64,000 bases of DNA from Citrobacter sp. Awk 4 (GTDB taxonomy: Bacteria; Pseudomonadota; Gammaproteobacteria; Enterobacterales; Enterobacteriaceae): NCBI RefSeq assembly GCF_028069725.1, contig NZ_JANEWG010000014.1, positions 423-64,422 on the forward strand, written 5' to 3'. Shown piece after piece: positions 44,640 through 55,954 of the stretch (the first letter of the stretch is position 1; each line of letters opens with the position of its first letter). Position numbers and translations under genes: made by a program. The notes below the pieces were generated by a model. It saw nothing but the letters and a program-made list of their open reading frames with translations, was not told the origin of the DNA and ran no database searches.

Positions 44640-45971
44640 ATGTCTGAAATGACCCCACGCGAAATCGTCAGCGAACTGAACAAGCACATTATCGGCCAGG
44701 ACGCAGCGAAACGCTCCGTTGCTATCGCCTTACGTAACCGCTGGCGCCGCATGCAGCTCAACGAAGAGCTGCGCCATGAAGTGACCCCAAAAAATATTCT
44801 GATGATCGGCCCAACCGGCGTCGGTAAAACCGAAATCGCCCGTCGTCTGGCAAAACTGGCCAACGCGCCGTTCATCAAAGTGGAAGCCACCAAGTTCACC
44901 GAAGTGGGCTATGTCGGCAAAGAAGTTGACTCCATCATCCGAGATCTGACTGATTCAGCAATCAAAATGGTTCGCGTCCAGTCTATCGAGAAAAACCGCT
45001 ACCGTGCGGAAGAGATGGCGGAAGAGCGTATTCTTGATGTGCTGATCCCACCGGCGAAAAATAACTGGGGCCAGGCTGAACAACCGTCTGAACCCTCTGC
45101 TGCACGCCAGGCATTCCGCAAAAAACTGCGTGAAGGCCAGCTCGATGATAAAGAAATCGAGATCGATCTTGCCGCTGCACCGATGGGCGTTGAAATTATG
45201 GCGCCTCCGGGAATGGAAGAGATGACCAGCCAGTTGCAGTCTATGTTCCAGAACCTGGGCGGCCAGAAACAAAAACCGCGCAAACTGAAAATCAAAGATG
45301 CAATGAAGCTGTTGATCGAAGAAGAAGCGGCGAAACTGGTCAACCCGGAAGAGCTGAAACAAGACGCAATCGACGCAGTCGAGCAGCACGGTATCGTGTT
45401 TATCGACGAAATCGACAAAATCTGTAAGCGTGGCGAATCCTCCGGCCCGGATGTCTCCCGCGAAGGCGTACAGCGCGACCTGCTGCCGCTGGTTGAAGGC
45501 TGCACCGTCTCCACCAAACACGGTATGGTCAAAACTGACCACATCCTGTTTATCGCTTCCGGCGCATTCCAGGTGGCAAAACCGTCTGACCTGATCCCTG
45601 AATTACAGGGGCGCCTGCCGATTCGCGTTGAGCTGCAAGCGCTGACCACCAGCGACTTTGAACGTATTTTGACTGAACCTAACGCCTCTATCACCGTCCA
45701 GTACAAAGCATTGATGGCGACCGAAGGTGTGAACATTGAGTTCACCGAATCTGGCATCAAGCGCATTGCCGAAGCCGCGTGGCAGGTAAACGAGACCACC
45801 GAAAACATCGGTGCCCGTCGTTTACACACCGTGCTGGAGCGTCTGATGGAAGATATTTCTTATGATGCGAGCGATCTGAACGGTCAAAGCATAACAATTG
45901 ATGCGGATTATGTGAGCAAACATCTGGATGCGCTGGTCGCAGATGAAGATCTGAGCCGTTTTATCCTATAA
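44640..45971 (+). CDS. hslU: HslUV protease ATPase subunit HslU (ClpY)
   Basis: AAA+ unfoldase that feeds substrates such as SulA into HslV. The 443-residue length is that of E. coli. Walker [16 protein letters not shown] is at about residues 57-71, followed by the pore motif GYVGKEVDS (about 90-98). The I-domain insertion (about 110-240) is present. Walker [11 protein letters not shown] is at about 251-260, and the C-terminal EDLSRFIL tail inserts into HslV. A strong terminator follows. Confidence 0.98.
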   Translation: MSEMTPREIVSELNKHIIGQDAAKRSVAIALRNRWRRMQLNEELRHEVTPKNILMIGPTGVGKTEIARRLAKLANAPFIKVEATKFTEVGYVGKEVDSIIRDLTDSAIKMVRVQSIEKNRYRAEEMAEERILDVLIPPAKNNWGQAEQPSEPSAARQAFRKKLREGQLDDKEIEIDLAAAPMGVEIMAPPGMEEMTSQLQSMFQNLGGQKQKPRKLKIKDAMKLLIEEEAAKLVNPEELKQDAIDAVEQHGIVFIDEIDKICKRGESSGPDVSREGVQRDLLPLVEGCTVSTKHGMVKTDHILFIASGAFQVAKPSDLIPELQGRLPIRVELQALTTSDFERILTEPNASITVQYKALMATEGVNIEFTESGIKRIAEAAWQVNETTENIGARRLHTVLERLMEDISYDASDLNGQSITIDADYVSKHLDALVADEDLSRFIL

Positions 45972-46001
45972 TCGCGTTCAATGCATTTTCATCATTGTTG
46001 A

Positions 46002-46025
46002 TGGGGCTGAAAAGCCCCATTTTTA
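46002..46025 (+). terminator. Terminator of hslVU
   Basis: GGGGCT and AGCCCC around GAAA form a stem followed by ATTTTTATT. The menA start lies about 13 bp further on, so some read-through into menA is possible. Confidence 0.88.
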
Positions 46026-46037
46026 TTGGCGCTAAAT

Positions 46038-46967
46038 ATGACTGAACAACAACAAATTAGCCGCTCACAAGCCTGGCTGGAAAGTTTACGACCCAAGACC
46101 CTACCGCTCGCCTTCGCGGCGATCATCGTCGGTACGGCCCTGGCATGGTGGAAGGGATTTTTTGACCCGCTGGTCGCGGTGTTGGCATTGATTACTGCAG
46201 GGCTACTGCAGATCCTGTCAAATCTCGCTAACGACTATGGCGATGCGGTCAAAGGCAGCGACAAACCTGACCGCATTGGTCCACTGCGTGGCATGCAAAA
46301 AGGGGTGATCACTCAGCAGGAGATGAAACGAGCATTGATCGTCACCGTCGTGCTCATTTGCCTGTCCGGTCTGGCGCTGGTCGTCGTGGCGTGTAACACA
46401 CTGACCGATTTTGTCGGTTTCCTGGTGCTGGGCGGTCTGTCGATTATCGCGGCCATTACCTACACCGTAGGTAACCGCCCGTATGGTTACATCGGTCTGG
46501 GTGATATTTCCGTACTGGTGTTCTTTGGCTGGCTGAGCGTCATGGGTAGCTGGTATTTGCAGGCACACACGCTGATTCCTGAACTCATTCTCCCGGCAAC
46601 TGCTTGCGGTCTGCTGGCAACGGCAGTGCTCAACATCAATAACCTGCGTGACATCAACAGCGACAAGGAAAACGGTAAAAACACGCTGGTTGTGCGTTTA
46701 GGCGCGGTCAACGCCCGTCGCTATCATGCCTGCCTGCTGATGGGAACGCTGGTCTGCCTGGCGCTGTTTAACCTTCTCTCTTTGCAAAGCCTGTGGGGAT
46801 GGCTGTTTATTCTGGCAGCACCGCTGCTGATCAAACAGGCACGCTATGTGATGCGCGAAATGGAACCGGCTGCGATGCGCCCAATGCTGGAGCGGACGGT
46901 CAAAGCCGCGCTACTCACTAACCTACTGTTTGTGGTTGGCATTTTCCTAAGTCAGTGGTCCGTTTAA
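46038..46967 (+). CDS. menA: 1,4-dihydroxy-2-naphthoate octaprenyltransferase MenA
   Basis: Integral-membrane UbiA-family enzyme attaching the octaprenyl chain to dihydroxynaphthoate to form demethylmenaquinone. The ATG at 46038 (MTEQQQISRSQ) gives 309 residues (308 in E. coli); a TTG at 46026 would add four residues. The Asp-rich prenyl-diphosphate motif NLANDYGDAVKGSDKPDR is at about residues 58-75 and the second, NINNLRDINSDKENGK, at about 197-212. Eight to nine membrane segments are visible. rraA lies downstream in the same orientation. Confidence 0.96.
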   Translation: MTEQQQISRSQAWLESLRPKTLPLAFAAIIVGTALAWWKGFFDPLVAVLALITAGLLQILSNLANDYGDAVKGSDKPDRIGPLRGMQKGVITQQEMKRALIVTVVLICLSGLALVVVACNTLTDFVGFLVLGGLSIIAAITYTVGNRPYGYIGLGDISVLVFFGWLSVMGSWYLQAHTLIPELILPATACGLLATAVLNINNLRDINSDKENGKNTLVVRLGAVNARRYHACLLMGTLVCLALFNLLSLQSLWGWLFILAAPLLIKQARYVMREMEPAAMRPMLERTVKAALLTNLLFVVGIFLSQWSV

Positions 46968-47059
46968 CTGACAAATATCAATTAACAATTGATGATTTTG
47001 CCAACAGTACACATAGCGCGATATACTAAAAATTCTCGCAGCAACTGAACGTTGATCCT

Positions 47060-47545
47060 ATGAAATACGATACTTCCGAGCTTTGTGACATCTACCAGGA
47101 AGATGTCAACGTCGTGGAACCGCTGTTCTCTAACTTTGGAGGACGGTCGTCGTTTGGCGGACAAATCATTACGGTAAAATGTTTCGAGGACAACGGGTTG
47201 CTGTATGATCTGCTCGAACAAAATGGCCGTGGACGCATCCTGCTGGTCGATGGCGGGGGTTCTGTCCGTCGTGCGCTGGTCGACGCCGAACTGGCGCGTC
47301 TGGCCGTACAGAATGAATGGGAAGGTCTGGTCATCTACGGCGCAGTGCGTCAGGTAGACGATCTGGAAGAGCTGGACATTGGTATTCAGGCGATCGCCGC
47401 CATTCCGGTGGGTGCCGCAGGTGAAGGCATTGGGGAAAGCGATGTTCGCGTCAATTTCGGCGGCGTGACCTTCTTCTCCGGCGACCATCTGTATGCCGAT
47501 AATACCGGGATAATCCTTTCCGAAGACCCCCTCGATATCGAGTAA
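47060..47545 (+). CDS. rraA: Ribonuclease E inhibitor RraA
   Basis: Trimeric protein that binds the RNase E scaffold region and lowers degradosome activity. It is 161 residues, identical in length to E. coli; the former name MenG was a misassignment. The fold is that of the RraA/HMG-aldolase family ([17 protein letters not shown] at about residues 64-80, [12 protein letters not shown] near 93). Upstream DNA is A/T-rich and could hold the stationary-phase promoter known from E. coli. An imperfect hairpin (CCAGTC...GACTGG, 47572-47594) follows. Confidence 0.96.
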   Translation: MKYDTSELCDIYQEDVNVVEPLFSNFGGRSSFGGQIITVKCFEDNGLLYDLLEQNGRGRILLVDGGGSVRRALVDAELARLAVQNEWEGLVIYGAVRQVDDLEELDIGIQAIAAIPVGAAGEGIGESDVRVNFGGVTFFSGDHLYADNTGIILSEDPLDIE

Positions 47546-47736
47546 AGAAAATACCGCAATTCGGTGTGATGCCAGTCGGTTAAACAACTGACTGGCAATT
47601 TACTTCGATTCTGGAAATCTCCAGACCCTATTTTTTGCAACTTCACCCTTTCGATTCCCCCATTCAGCGCATTGACGAAGAAAAAACTCTCTCTATACCT
47701 AATGATGAATCTCATCACTCTCGTCACGGGGTCATC

Positions 47737-48480
47737 ATGCATATCGATCTGACAGGTAAAAAAGCGCTGGTCACCGGAGCCAGTCGTGGATTAGGGCGCG
47801 CTATTGCACTGTCGCTGGCGAAAGCCGGTGCTGATGTTGTTATTACCTATGAAAAATCTGCGGAGAAAGCCCAGGCCGTTGCCAATGAAATTACAGCACT
47901 CGGCCGCCATGGCGAGGCTATTCAGGCAAACAGTGCAAGCGCTCAGGCTATTCAGAACGCCGTAAATCACACGATACTGTCACTAGGAGGATTAGATATC
48001 CTGGTCAACAACGCAGGGATCGCACGCGGTGGCCCGCTGGAGTCGCTATCACTGGAAGACATCGACGCGTTGATTAACGTGAATATCCGTGGCGTGGTGG
48101 TAGCCATACAGGCCGCGTTGCCACATATCCCTGAAGGTGGGCGAATTATCAATATTGGCAGTTGCCTTGCCAACCGTGTCGCCCTGCCGGGGATTGCTGT
48201 CTACGCGATGACTAAATCAGCGCTCAACTCGCTAACCCGTGGCCTGGCTCGTGATCTCGGCCCACGGGGTATTACCGTCAACCTTGTCCATCCCGGCCCA
48301 ACGGACAGTGATATGAACCCAGCAGATGGCGAACAGGCGGACTCCCAACGACAGCTTATTGCGACAGGGCATTACGGTACACCGGAGGATGTTGCAGCGG
48401 CGGTGACGTTTCTGGCAAGCCCAGCGGCTGGGCAGATTTCCGGCACTGGTCTGGACGTGGATGGGGGTTTGAATGCCTGA
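47737..48480 (+). CDS. Short-chain dehydrogenase/reductase (BdcA/FabG-like)
   Basis: NAD(P)-dependent Rossmann oxidoreductase of 247 residues with unknown substrate. The start at 47737 (MHIDLTGKKALV) is chosen because the SDR fold begins there; the frame is open about 100 bp further upstream. The cofactor motif TGASRGLGRAIA is at about residues 12-23, NNAG at about 87-90, catalytic Ser near 138 and YAMTK (Tyr and Lys) at about 153-157. The sequence resembles E. coli BdcA by eye. I know of no K-12 gene here between rraA and zapB. REP and ERIC elements lie directly downstream. Confidence 0.9.
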   Translation: MHIDLTGKKALVTGASRGLGRAIALSLAKAGADVVITYEKSAEKAQAVANEITALGRHGEAIQANSASAQAIQNAVNHTILSLGGLDILVNNAGIARGGPLESLSLEDIDALINVNIRGVVVAIQAALPHIPEGGRIINIGSCLANRVALPGIAVYAMTKSALNSLTRGLARDLGPRGITVNLVHPGPTDSDMNPADGEQADSQRQLIATGHYGTPEDVAAAVTFLASPAAGQISGTGLDVDGGLNA

Positions 48481-48507
48481 AACTAACGTTGTATCGTGGT
48501 AAAGGTA

Positions 48508-48548
48508 TGATATTGCCGGATGACGGCTTGCGCCTTATCCGGCCTACA
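48508..48548. repeat. REP unit downstream of the SDR gene
   Basis: TTGCCGGATGACGGCTTGCG followed by CCTTATCCGGCCTAC is a canonical REP palindrome. Confidence 0.88.
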
Positions 48549-48577
48549 TGCTGGTACTCAATTCCTCTAAAGATTCC

Positions 48578-48685
48578 GCGTTAGGGCAAGACGGCAAACG
48601 AAGATATCCCCAGGAGCGTAGTAAACTACGTGACTGGGGTAGCTGAGCGCAGCCAACGCCGCCATAACGTGAAATATGACGAGGA
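48578..48685. repeat. ERIC element ending at the zapB stop codon
   Basis: Core arms TATCCCCAGGAGCGTAGTAA and CTACGTGACTGGGGTAGCTG, then GAGCGCAGCCAACGCCGCC and ATGACGAGGAT, are the ERIC/IRU consensus at its usual length (about 108 bp, no insert). It forms the 3' UTR of zapB on the minus strand. Confidence 0.88.
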
Positions 48686-49323
<638 letters not shown>

Positions 49324-50169
49324 ATGAGTCAAACATCAACCTTAAAAGGCCAGTGCATTGCTGAATTCCTCGGTACCGGGTTGTTGATTTTTTTCGGTGT
49401 GGGTTGTGTCGCTGCGCTCAAAGTGGCTGGGGCTACTTTCGGTCAGTGGGAAATCAGTGTCATCTGGGGTCTGGGAGTAGCAATGGCTATTTACCTGACG
49501 GCAGGTGTTTCTGGCGCACATCTGAATCCGGCAGTAACCATCGCACTGTGGCTGTTCGCGTGTTTTGACAAGCGCAAAGTTGTGCCTTTTATCCTTTCTC
49601 AATTTGCCGGTGCTTTTTGCGCTGCGGCGTTAGTTTACGGGCTCTACTACAATCTTTTTGCCGACTTTGAACAAACGAATCATATCGTGCGTGGCAGCGT
49701 CGAAAGCCTCAATCTGGCAGGGACTTTCTCTACTTATCCAAACCCACATATCAATTTTGTGCAGGCCTTCGCGGTTGAAATGGTGATTACCGCTATTCTG
49801 ATGGGGGTCATTCTGGCACTGACTGATGACGGTAACGGTGTGCCTCGCGGTCCGCTGGCGCCGCTGCTCATCGGTTTACTGATCGCCGTTATCGGTGCAT
49901 CAATGGGTCCATTGACGGGATTCGCGATGAACCCGGCACGTGATATCGGCCCAAAAGCTTTCGCCTGGCTCGCTGGCTGGGGCAATATTGCCTTTACCGG
50001 TGGCAAAGACATTCCTTACTTCCTGGTGCCGCTGTTCGGCCCTGTTGCGGGCGCCATTTTGGGTGCGTTCGCTTATCGCAAGCTGATTGGCCGCCATTTA
50101 CCTTGCGATACCTGTGTCGTGGAAGAGAAAGACGCCACGACGACTTCACAACAAAAAGCTTCGCTGTAA
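49324..50169 (+). CDS. glpF: Glycerol facilitator GlpF
   Basis: Aquaglyceroporin of the inner membrane that lets glycerol diffuse in. At 281 residues it equals E. coli GlpF. The two NPA half-helix motifs are GAHLNPAVT (about residues 65-73) and GFAMNPARD (about 200-208), the second including the selectivity-filter Arg. Six membrane segments and two half helices are visible. It is the first gene of glpFKX, 17-20 bp upstream of glpK. Confidence 0.98.
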   Translation: MSQTSTLKGQCIAEFLGTGLLIFFGVGCVAALKVAGATFGQWEISVIWGLGVAMAIYLTAGVSGAHLNPAVTIALWLFACFDKRKVVPFILSQFAGAFCAAALVYGLYYNLFADFEQTNHIVRGSVESLNLAGTFSTYPNPHINFVQAFAVEMVITAILMGVILALTDDGNGVPRGPLAPLLIGLLIAVIGASMGPLTGFAMNPARDIGPKAFAWLAGWGNIAFTGGKDIPYFLVPLFGPVAGAILGAFAYRKLIGRHLPCDTCVVEEKDATTTSQQKASL

Positions 50170-50174
50170 TGTGA

Positions 50175-51698
<1,524 letters not shown>

Positions 51699-51702
51699 TG
51701 TT

Positions 51703-51741
51703 GCCATGCCGGATGGCGGTATCGCCGTCCGGCAAAACCTT
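51703..51741. repeat. REP-like hairpin between glpK and glpX
   Basis: TTGCCATGCCGGATGGCGGT and CGCCGTCCGGCAAAAC pair as a REP-like stem within the operon, which could lower glpX expression relative to glpK. Confidence 0.75.
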
Positions 51742-51836
51742 TGCGTGGGGCAACGCTGCACACGCACATACATCAATAATCCCCCCTCCTCCCCTGTGCT
51801 ACACTTCGCGCAATTTCTTTCTGCTACGGGTTTGCT

Positions 51837-52847
51837 ATGAGACGAGAACTTGCCATCGAATTTTCCCGCGTGACCGAAGCGGCTGCGCTGGCTGGCTATA
51901 AATGGTTAGGGCGCGGCGATAAAAATACCGCTGACGGCGCGGCCGTTAACGCCATGCGCATTATGCTCAATCAGGTCAACATTGACGGGACGATTGTCAT
52001 CGGCGAAGGCGAGATCGATGAAGCGCCAATGTTGTTTATCGGCGAGAAGGTCGGTACCGGACACGGCGACGCGGTAGACATTGCTGTCGATCCAATCGAA
52101 GGTACCCGCATGACGGCGATGGGTCAGGCTAACGCGCTGGCGGTTCTGGCCGTCGGCGACAAAGGCTGCTTCCTGAACGCGCCGGATATGTACATGGAAA
52201 AGCTGATCGTAGGTCCTGGCGCAAAAGGGTCTATCGATCTCAACCTGCCGCTGGCGGAAAACCTGAATAACGTGGCAAAGGCGCTCAACAAATCACTGAG
52301 CGAACTGACCGTCACCATTCTGGCGAAACCTCGCCATGATGGGGTGATCGCAGAGATGCAGACGTTGGGCGTGCGCGTATTTGCGATTCCTGACGGTGAT
52401 GTTGCCGCGTCTATTCTGACCTGCATGCCAGACAGCGAAGTCGACGTATTGTACGGGATTGGCGGTGCGCCGGAAGGTGTCGTGTCCGCCGCAGTGATTC
52501 GCGCACTGGACGGCGATATGCAGGGCCGCCTGCTCGCACGTCATGACGTCAAGGGCGATAGCGAAGATAATCGTCGCATTGGCGAGCAGGAACTGGCGCG
52601 CTGCGAGGCGATGGGCATTGAAGCGGGTAAAGCGCTGCGTCTGGACGAAATGGCGCGCAGCGACAACGTCATCTTCTCCGCGACCGGGATCACCAAAGGC
52701 GACCTGCTGGAGGGGATCAGCCGTAAAGGCAACATCGCGACCACTGAAACACTGCTGATCCGCGGGAAATCACGCACCATTCGCCGCATCCAGTCTATTC
52801 ATTACCTCGATCGCAAAGACCCGGACGTACAGGCGCATATCCTTTAA
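51837..52847 (+). CDS. glpX: Class II fructose-1,6-bisphosphatase GlpX
   Basis: Mn-dependent hydrolysis of fructose-1,6-bisphosphate for gluconeogenesis from glycerol. At 336 residues it has the E. coli length. Metal-binding Asp and Glu lie in GEGEIDEAPM (about 56-65) and AVDPIEGTRMTAMGQ (about 83-97), the Li-sensitive phosphatase core. YGIGGAPEGVVSAAVIRAL is near 205. It is the third gene of the glp operon. A long imperfect inverted repeat begins right at its stop codon. Confidence 0.97.
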   Translation: MRRELAIEFSRVTEAAALAGYKWLGRGDKNTADGAAVNAMRIMLNQVNIDGTIVIGEGEIDEAPMLFIGEKVGTGHGDAVDIAVDPIEGTRMTAMGQANALAVLAVGDKGCFLNAPDMYMEKLIVGPGAKGSIDLNLPLAENLNNVAKALNKSLSELTVTILAKPRHDGVIAEMQTLGVRVFAIPDGDVAASILTCMPDSEVDVLYGIGGAPEGVVSAAVIRALDGDMQGRLLARHDVKGDSEDNRRIGEQELARCEAMGIEAGKALRLDEMARSDNVIFSATGITKGDLLEGISRKGNIATTETLLIRGKSRTIRRIQSIHYLDRKDPDVQAHIL

Positions 52848-52981
52848 AATTTTACACAAAATCCTTCACGGTGCATCGCGGCGGCAAGCGAGCAAAATCC
52901 CGGTAGCATAGACAACGATACGACTGGATTGCGCGAGTGCTGCCAACAACGAGGCACCGTGAAGGATAAATGTGTAATTTG
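52848..52981. repeat. Long imperfect palindrome between glpX and fpr
   Basis: Perfect 14-bp arms ATCCTTCACGGTGC (52861-52874) and GCACCGTGAAGGAT (52954-52967) are extended outward by TTACACA/TGTGTAA and inward by a partial match of GGCGGCAAGCGAGC to GCGCGAGTGCTGCC. The whole gives a cruciform or hairpin of about 130 bp. No T-run follows. I do not recognise it as REP or ERIC. Confidence 0.75.
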
Positions 52982-53069
52982 ATCAATAGAGCCTTCCAGT
53001 CCATATGGGCTGGAAATCTTTCGTCCAACGAACGAAGATAGGACTATTGGATCGGAACAGGAGAAGACC

Positions 53070-53816
53070 ATGGCAGAGTGGGTAACAGGCAAAGTGACTA
53101 ACGTGCAGTACTGGACTGAGACCCTGTTGAGTCTGACCGTTCACGCCCCGGTTCATCCCTTCACCGCAGGTCAATTTACCAAGCTCGGGATGGAGATTGA
53201 CGGTGAGCGCGTCCAGCGCGCCTATTCCTATGTCAACGCCCCCGAGAATCCCGATCTGGAATTTTACCTGGTCATCGTTCCCGACGGTAAACTGAGTCCA
53301 CGACTGGCCGCGCTGAAACCCGGTGATGACGTCCAGGTCGTCAGTGAAGCCGCAGGTTTTTTTGTGCTGGATGAGGTTCCCGATTGCGACACGCTGTGGA
53401 TGCTGGCGACGGGGACGGCAATTGGCCCTTACCTGTCAATTCTGCAACAGGGTAAAGACGTCGAACGTTTTAAAAATCTGGTGCTGGTGCATGCCGCGCG
53501 TTACGCCGCCGACCTAAGCTATCTGCCGCTCATGCTGGAGCTACAGGCACGCTACGAAGGTAAATTACGGATTCAAACAGTGGTAAGTCGGGAAACCATC
53601 GCGGGTTCACTAACCGGGCGTATACCGGCGCTGATTGAAAGCGGTGAGCTGGAAAAAGCGGTTGGTCTGCCGATGGATAAAGAAACCAGCCACGTCATGC
53701 TGTGCGGCAACCCGCAGATGGTTCGCGACACGCAGCAATTGCTGAAAGAAACCCGGCAAATGACCAAACACCTGCGCCGCCGACCGGGCCACATGACTGC
53801 CGAACACTACTGGTAA
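53070..53816 (+). CDS. fpr: Ferredoxin/flavodoxin NADP+ reductase Fpr
   Basis: FAD enzyme supplying low-potential electrons to flavodoxin and ferredoxin; part of the SoxRS response in E. coli. The 248 residues match E. coli. The FAD-binding RVQRAYSYVNAPEN is at about residues 49-62. The NADP-binding region LWMLATGTAIGPYLSIL is at about 109-125, and the C-terminal Trp after AEHY stacks on the flavin. GGAGAAGACC lies before the ATG. Its promoter lies just downstream of a 130-bp palindrome. A SoxS site is expected but was not placed. Confidence 0.97.
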   Translation: MAEWVTGKVTNVQYWTETLLSLTVHAPVHPFTAGQFTKLGMEIDGERVQRAYSYVNAPENPDLEFYLVIVPDGKLSPRLAALKPGDDVQVVSEAAGFFVLDEVPDCDTLWMLATGTAIGPYLSILQQGKDVERFKNLVLVHAARYAADLSYLPLMLELQARYEGKLRIQTVVSRETIAGSLTGRIPALIESGELEKAVGLPMDKETSHVMLCGNPQMVRDTQQLLKETRQMTKHLRRRPGHMTAEHYW

Positions 53817-53819
53817 TTT

Positions 53820-53908
53820 CTTGCCGGATGGCGGCTTCGTTCTTCCGGCCTACGGTTGACGCTTTTCTGTAGGCCGGATAAGACGCCTTTGCGTCGCCAT
53901 CCGGCATT
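53820..53908. repeat. BIME (facing REP units) between fpr and yiiR
   Basis: TTGCCGGATGGCGGC...TTCCGGCCTACGG and CTGTAGGCCGGATAAGACGC...GCCATCCGGCA face each other between two convergent genes. Confidence 0.92.
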
Positions 53909-53912
53909 AGAT

Positions 53913-54335
53913 TCATGCTTTGTACTTCACGTCCTGCGTATCTTTGCCAAACTTATTCTCTCCCTGGGTGCCGACAAATGCGCCCAGGTCAATCAGCATC
54001 ATGACCAGGATCACTGTTGGAACAAAACGTCCGACAACCCACTGCCACATTCCCGGTAGCATGACCCAGTTGCCCGCCAGGAGCATCCACGCCAGAATCA
54101 TCAGTAACGCCCACAAACCTGAACGCCCTCTGTCATGCAGGCGTTTTACCATTACCGCTGCCGTAGGCCAGAGCAGACATACCAGAGCAAACGCCGCCGT
54201 TTTAATCTCAAGCCATTGTTTACTGGCCAGGGTGAACAGAACCAGCATACCGACAAACCAGAGGCCGACCCAAATCCAGAAATCACGGCGTCCGATACGC
54301 CCTTTAAATGAGAATAACCACTGCTGTATGGTCAT
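53913..54335 (-). CDS. yiiR: DUF805 inner-membrane protein YiiR
   Basis: Function unknown. The start MTIQQWLFSFKGRIGRRDFW at 54335 gives 140 residues; the ten upstream codons in frame lack family support. It has DUF805 features: an N-terminal FKGRIGRRDFW motif, then about four membrane helices, with VKRLHDRGRSGLWALL in the middle (about residues 62-77) and a hydrophilic C-terminus (GENKFGKDTQDVKYKA). It is divergent from yiiQ and converges on fpr across a BIME. Confidence 0.92.
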   Translation of the reverse strand: MTIQQWLFSFKGRIGRRDFWIWVGLWFVGMLVLFTLASKQWLEIKTAAFALVCLLWPTAAVMVKRLHDRGRSGLWALLMILAWMLLAGNWVMLPGMWQWVVGRFVPTVILVMMLIDLGAFVGTQGENKFGKDTQDVKYKA

Positions 54336-54432
54336 GTAAGTTCCTTTATTATTGCCCTGGTCCACAGTTTACCCTTTTGACAAGCCAGACAGTTATCGTT
54401 TTAATCGTGAGCAGCCATAACGAAAGGTAAGA

Positions 54433-55032
54433 TTGATGAAGCCAGGATGTACGCTGTTTTTACTATTGTTTTCTGTGATTTCCGTAACCACAACGGTACA
54501 GGCAGAAGAGCCCTCGACGACGACGGCGCCGTATCTGTTGGCTGGCGCTCCAACGTTCGATCTCTCGATCAGCCAGTTTCGCGAAAACTTTAACAGCCAA
54601 AACCCTAAGCTCTCACTGAACGAATTTCGCGCTATCGACAGCAGTCGGGACAACGCCAATCTGACGCGCGCCGCCAGCAAGATCAACGAAAACCTGTACG
54701 CCTCAACGGCGCTGGAACGCGGCACGTTAAAAATCAAAAGCATGCAGATAACCTGGCTTCCCATTCAAGGACCTGAGCAAAAAGCGGCAAGGACGAAAGC
54801 GCTGGAGTATATGGCGGCGGTCATTCGTAGCGTCGCGCCGTTACTGACGAAGGAACAAAGCCAGAAAAAACTGCATCGGTTGCTTATTGCAGGCAAGAAT
54901 AAGCACTACTACGCTGAAACCGAAGGCGCAATTCGCTATGTTGTCGCAGATAACGGTGAAAAGGGGCTGACCTTCGCTGTTGAACCGATTAAGCTGGCAC
55001 TATCTGAAGGCCTGGAAGGGTCGAATAAATGA
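54433..55032 (+). CDS. yiiQ: Periplasmic DUF1454 protein YiiQ
   Basis: Function unknown. The 199-residue protein starts with a clear Sec signal peptide MKPGCTLFLLLFSVISVTTTVQA, cleaved after VQA. The mature part is alpha-helical in look and contains no cysteines. LPIQGPEQKAARTKALEYMAAVIRSVAPLLTKEQSQKKL is its most conserved-looking stretch. It is the E. coli neighbour of tpiA, in the same order here. It matches E. coli YiiQ in length. Confidence 0.92.
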   Translation: MMKPGCTLFLLLFSVISVTTTVQAEEPSTTTAPYLLAGAPTFDLSISQFRENFNSQNPKLSLNEFRAIDSSRDNANLTRAASKINENLYASTALERGTLKIKSMQITWLPIQGPEQKAARTKALEYMAAVIRSVAPLLTKEQSQKKLHRLLIAGKNKHYYAETEGAIRYVVADNGEKGLTFAVEPIKLALSEGLEGSNK

Positions 55033-55141
55033 CAAAAAGCAAAGCCTTTCCAGTGACGAATCTCTATACTGTTTCACAGACCATGCTGCCCTGAAGGGCG
55101 GCCATATTCATTAATTCGCTGATAAAGCGTGGAGAATTGAA

Positions 55142-55909
55142 ATGCGACATCCTTTAGTGATGGGTAACTGGAAACTGAACGGCAGCCGCCACATGGTAAA
55201 CGAGCTGGTTGCTAACCTGCGTAAAGAGCTGGCTGGCGTTGCTGGCTGTGGCGTTGCTATCGCTCCGCCGGAAATGTATATCGACCTCGCAAAACACGCT
55301 GCGGCCGGTAGCCACATCATCCTGGGCGCGCAGAACGTTGACCTGAACCTGTCTGGTGCGTTCACGGGTGAAACCTCAGCTGAAATGCTGAAAGATATCG
55401 GTGCTCAGTACATCATCATCGGTCACTCAGAGCGTCGTACTTATCACAAAGAGTCTGATGAACTGATCGCTAAAAAATTCGCAGTTCTGAAAGAGCAAGG
55501 CCTGACCCCGGTTCTGTGCATCGGTGAAACCGAAGCAGAAAACGAAGCGGGCAAAACGGAAGAAGTGTGCGCACGTCAGATCGACGCAGTGCTGAAAACG
55601 CAGGGTGCGAGCGCATTCGAAGGCGTGGTTATCGCTTACGAACCTGTATGGGCGATCGGTACTGGCAAATCTGCAACTCCGGCTCAGGCTCAGGCTGTTC
55701 ACAAATTCATCCGTGACCACATTGCTAAAGCTGACGCAGCAATCGCACAGCAGGTTATCATCCAGTACGGCGGTTCTGTAAACGCGTCCAACGCAGCGGA
55801 ACTGTTCGCACAGCCGGACATCGACGGCGCGCTGGTTGGCGGCGCTTCACTGAAAGCTGACGCTTTCGCAGTGATCGTCAAAGCAGCAGAAGCAGCTAAA
55901 CAGGCGTAA
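55142..55909 (+). CDS. tpiA: Triosephosphate isomerase TpiA
   Basis: Interconverts dihydroxyacetone phosphate and glyceraldehyde 3-phosphate in glycolysis. It is 255 residues, as in E. coli. Catalytic Lys is in GNWKLNGS (about residue 11), the electrophilic His in [10 protein letters not shown] (about 95) and the general base Glu in [15 protein letters not shown] (about 167, at the flexible loop). Codon use looks strongly biased, as for a highly expressed gene. A clean terminator follows. Confidence 0.98.
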   Translation: MRHPLVMGNWKLNGSRHMVNELVANLRKELAGVAGCGVAIAPPEMYIDLAKHAAAGSHIILGAQNVDLNLSGAFTGETSAEMLKDIGAQYIIIGHSERRTYHKESDELIAKKFAVLKEQGLTPVLCIGETEAENEAGKTEEVCARQIDAVLKTQGASAFEGVVIAYEPVWAIGTGKSATPAQAQAVHKFIRDHIAKADAAIAQQVIIQYGGSVNASNAAELFAQPDIDGALVGGASLKADAFAVIVKAAEAAKQA

Positions 55910-55919
55910 TCGCTGTTAT

Positions 55920-55953
55920 GGCGGTAGATGACTCATCTACCGCCACATTTTTA
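55920..55953 (+). terminator. Terminator of tpiA
   Basis: TGGCGGTAGATG and CATCTACCGCCA around ACT form a 12-bp stem followed by CATTTTTAT; the minus-strand transporter gene ends right beside it. Confidence 0.93.
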
Positions 55954-55954
55954 T

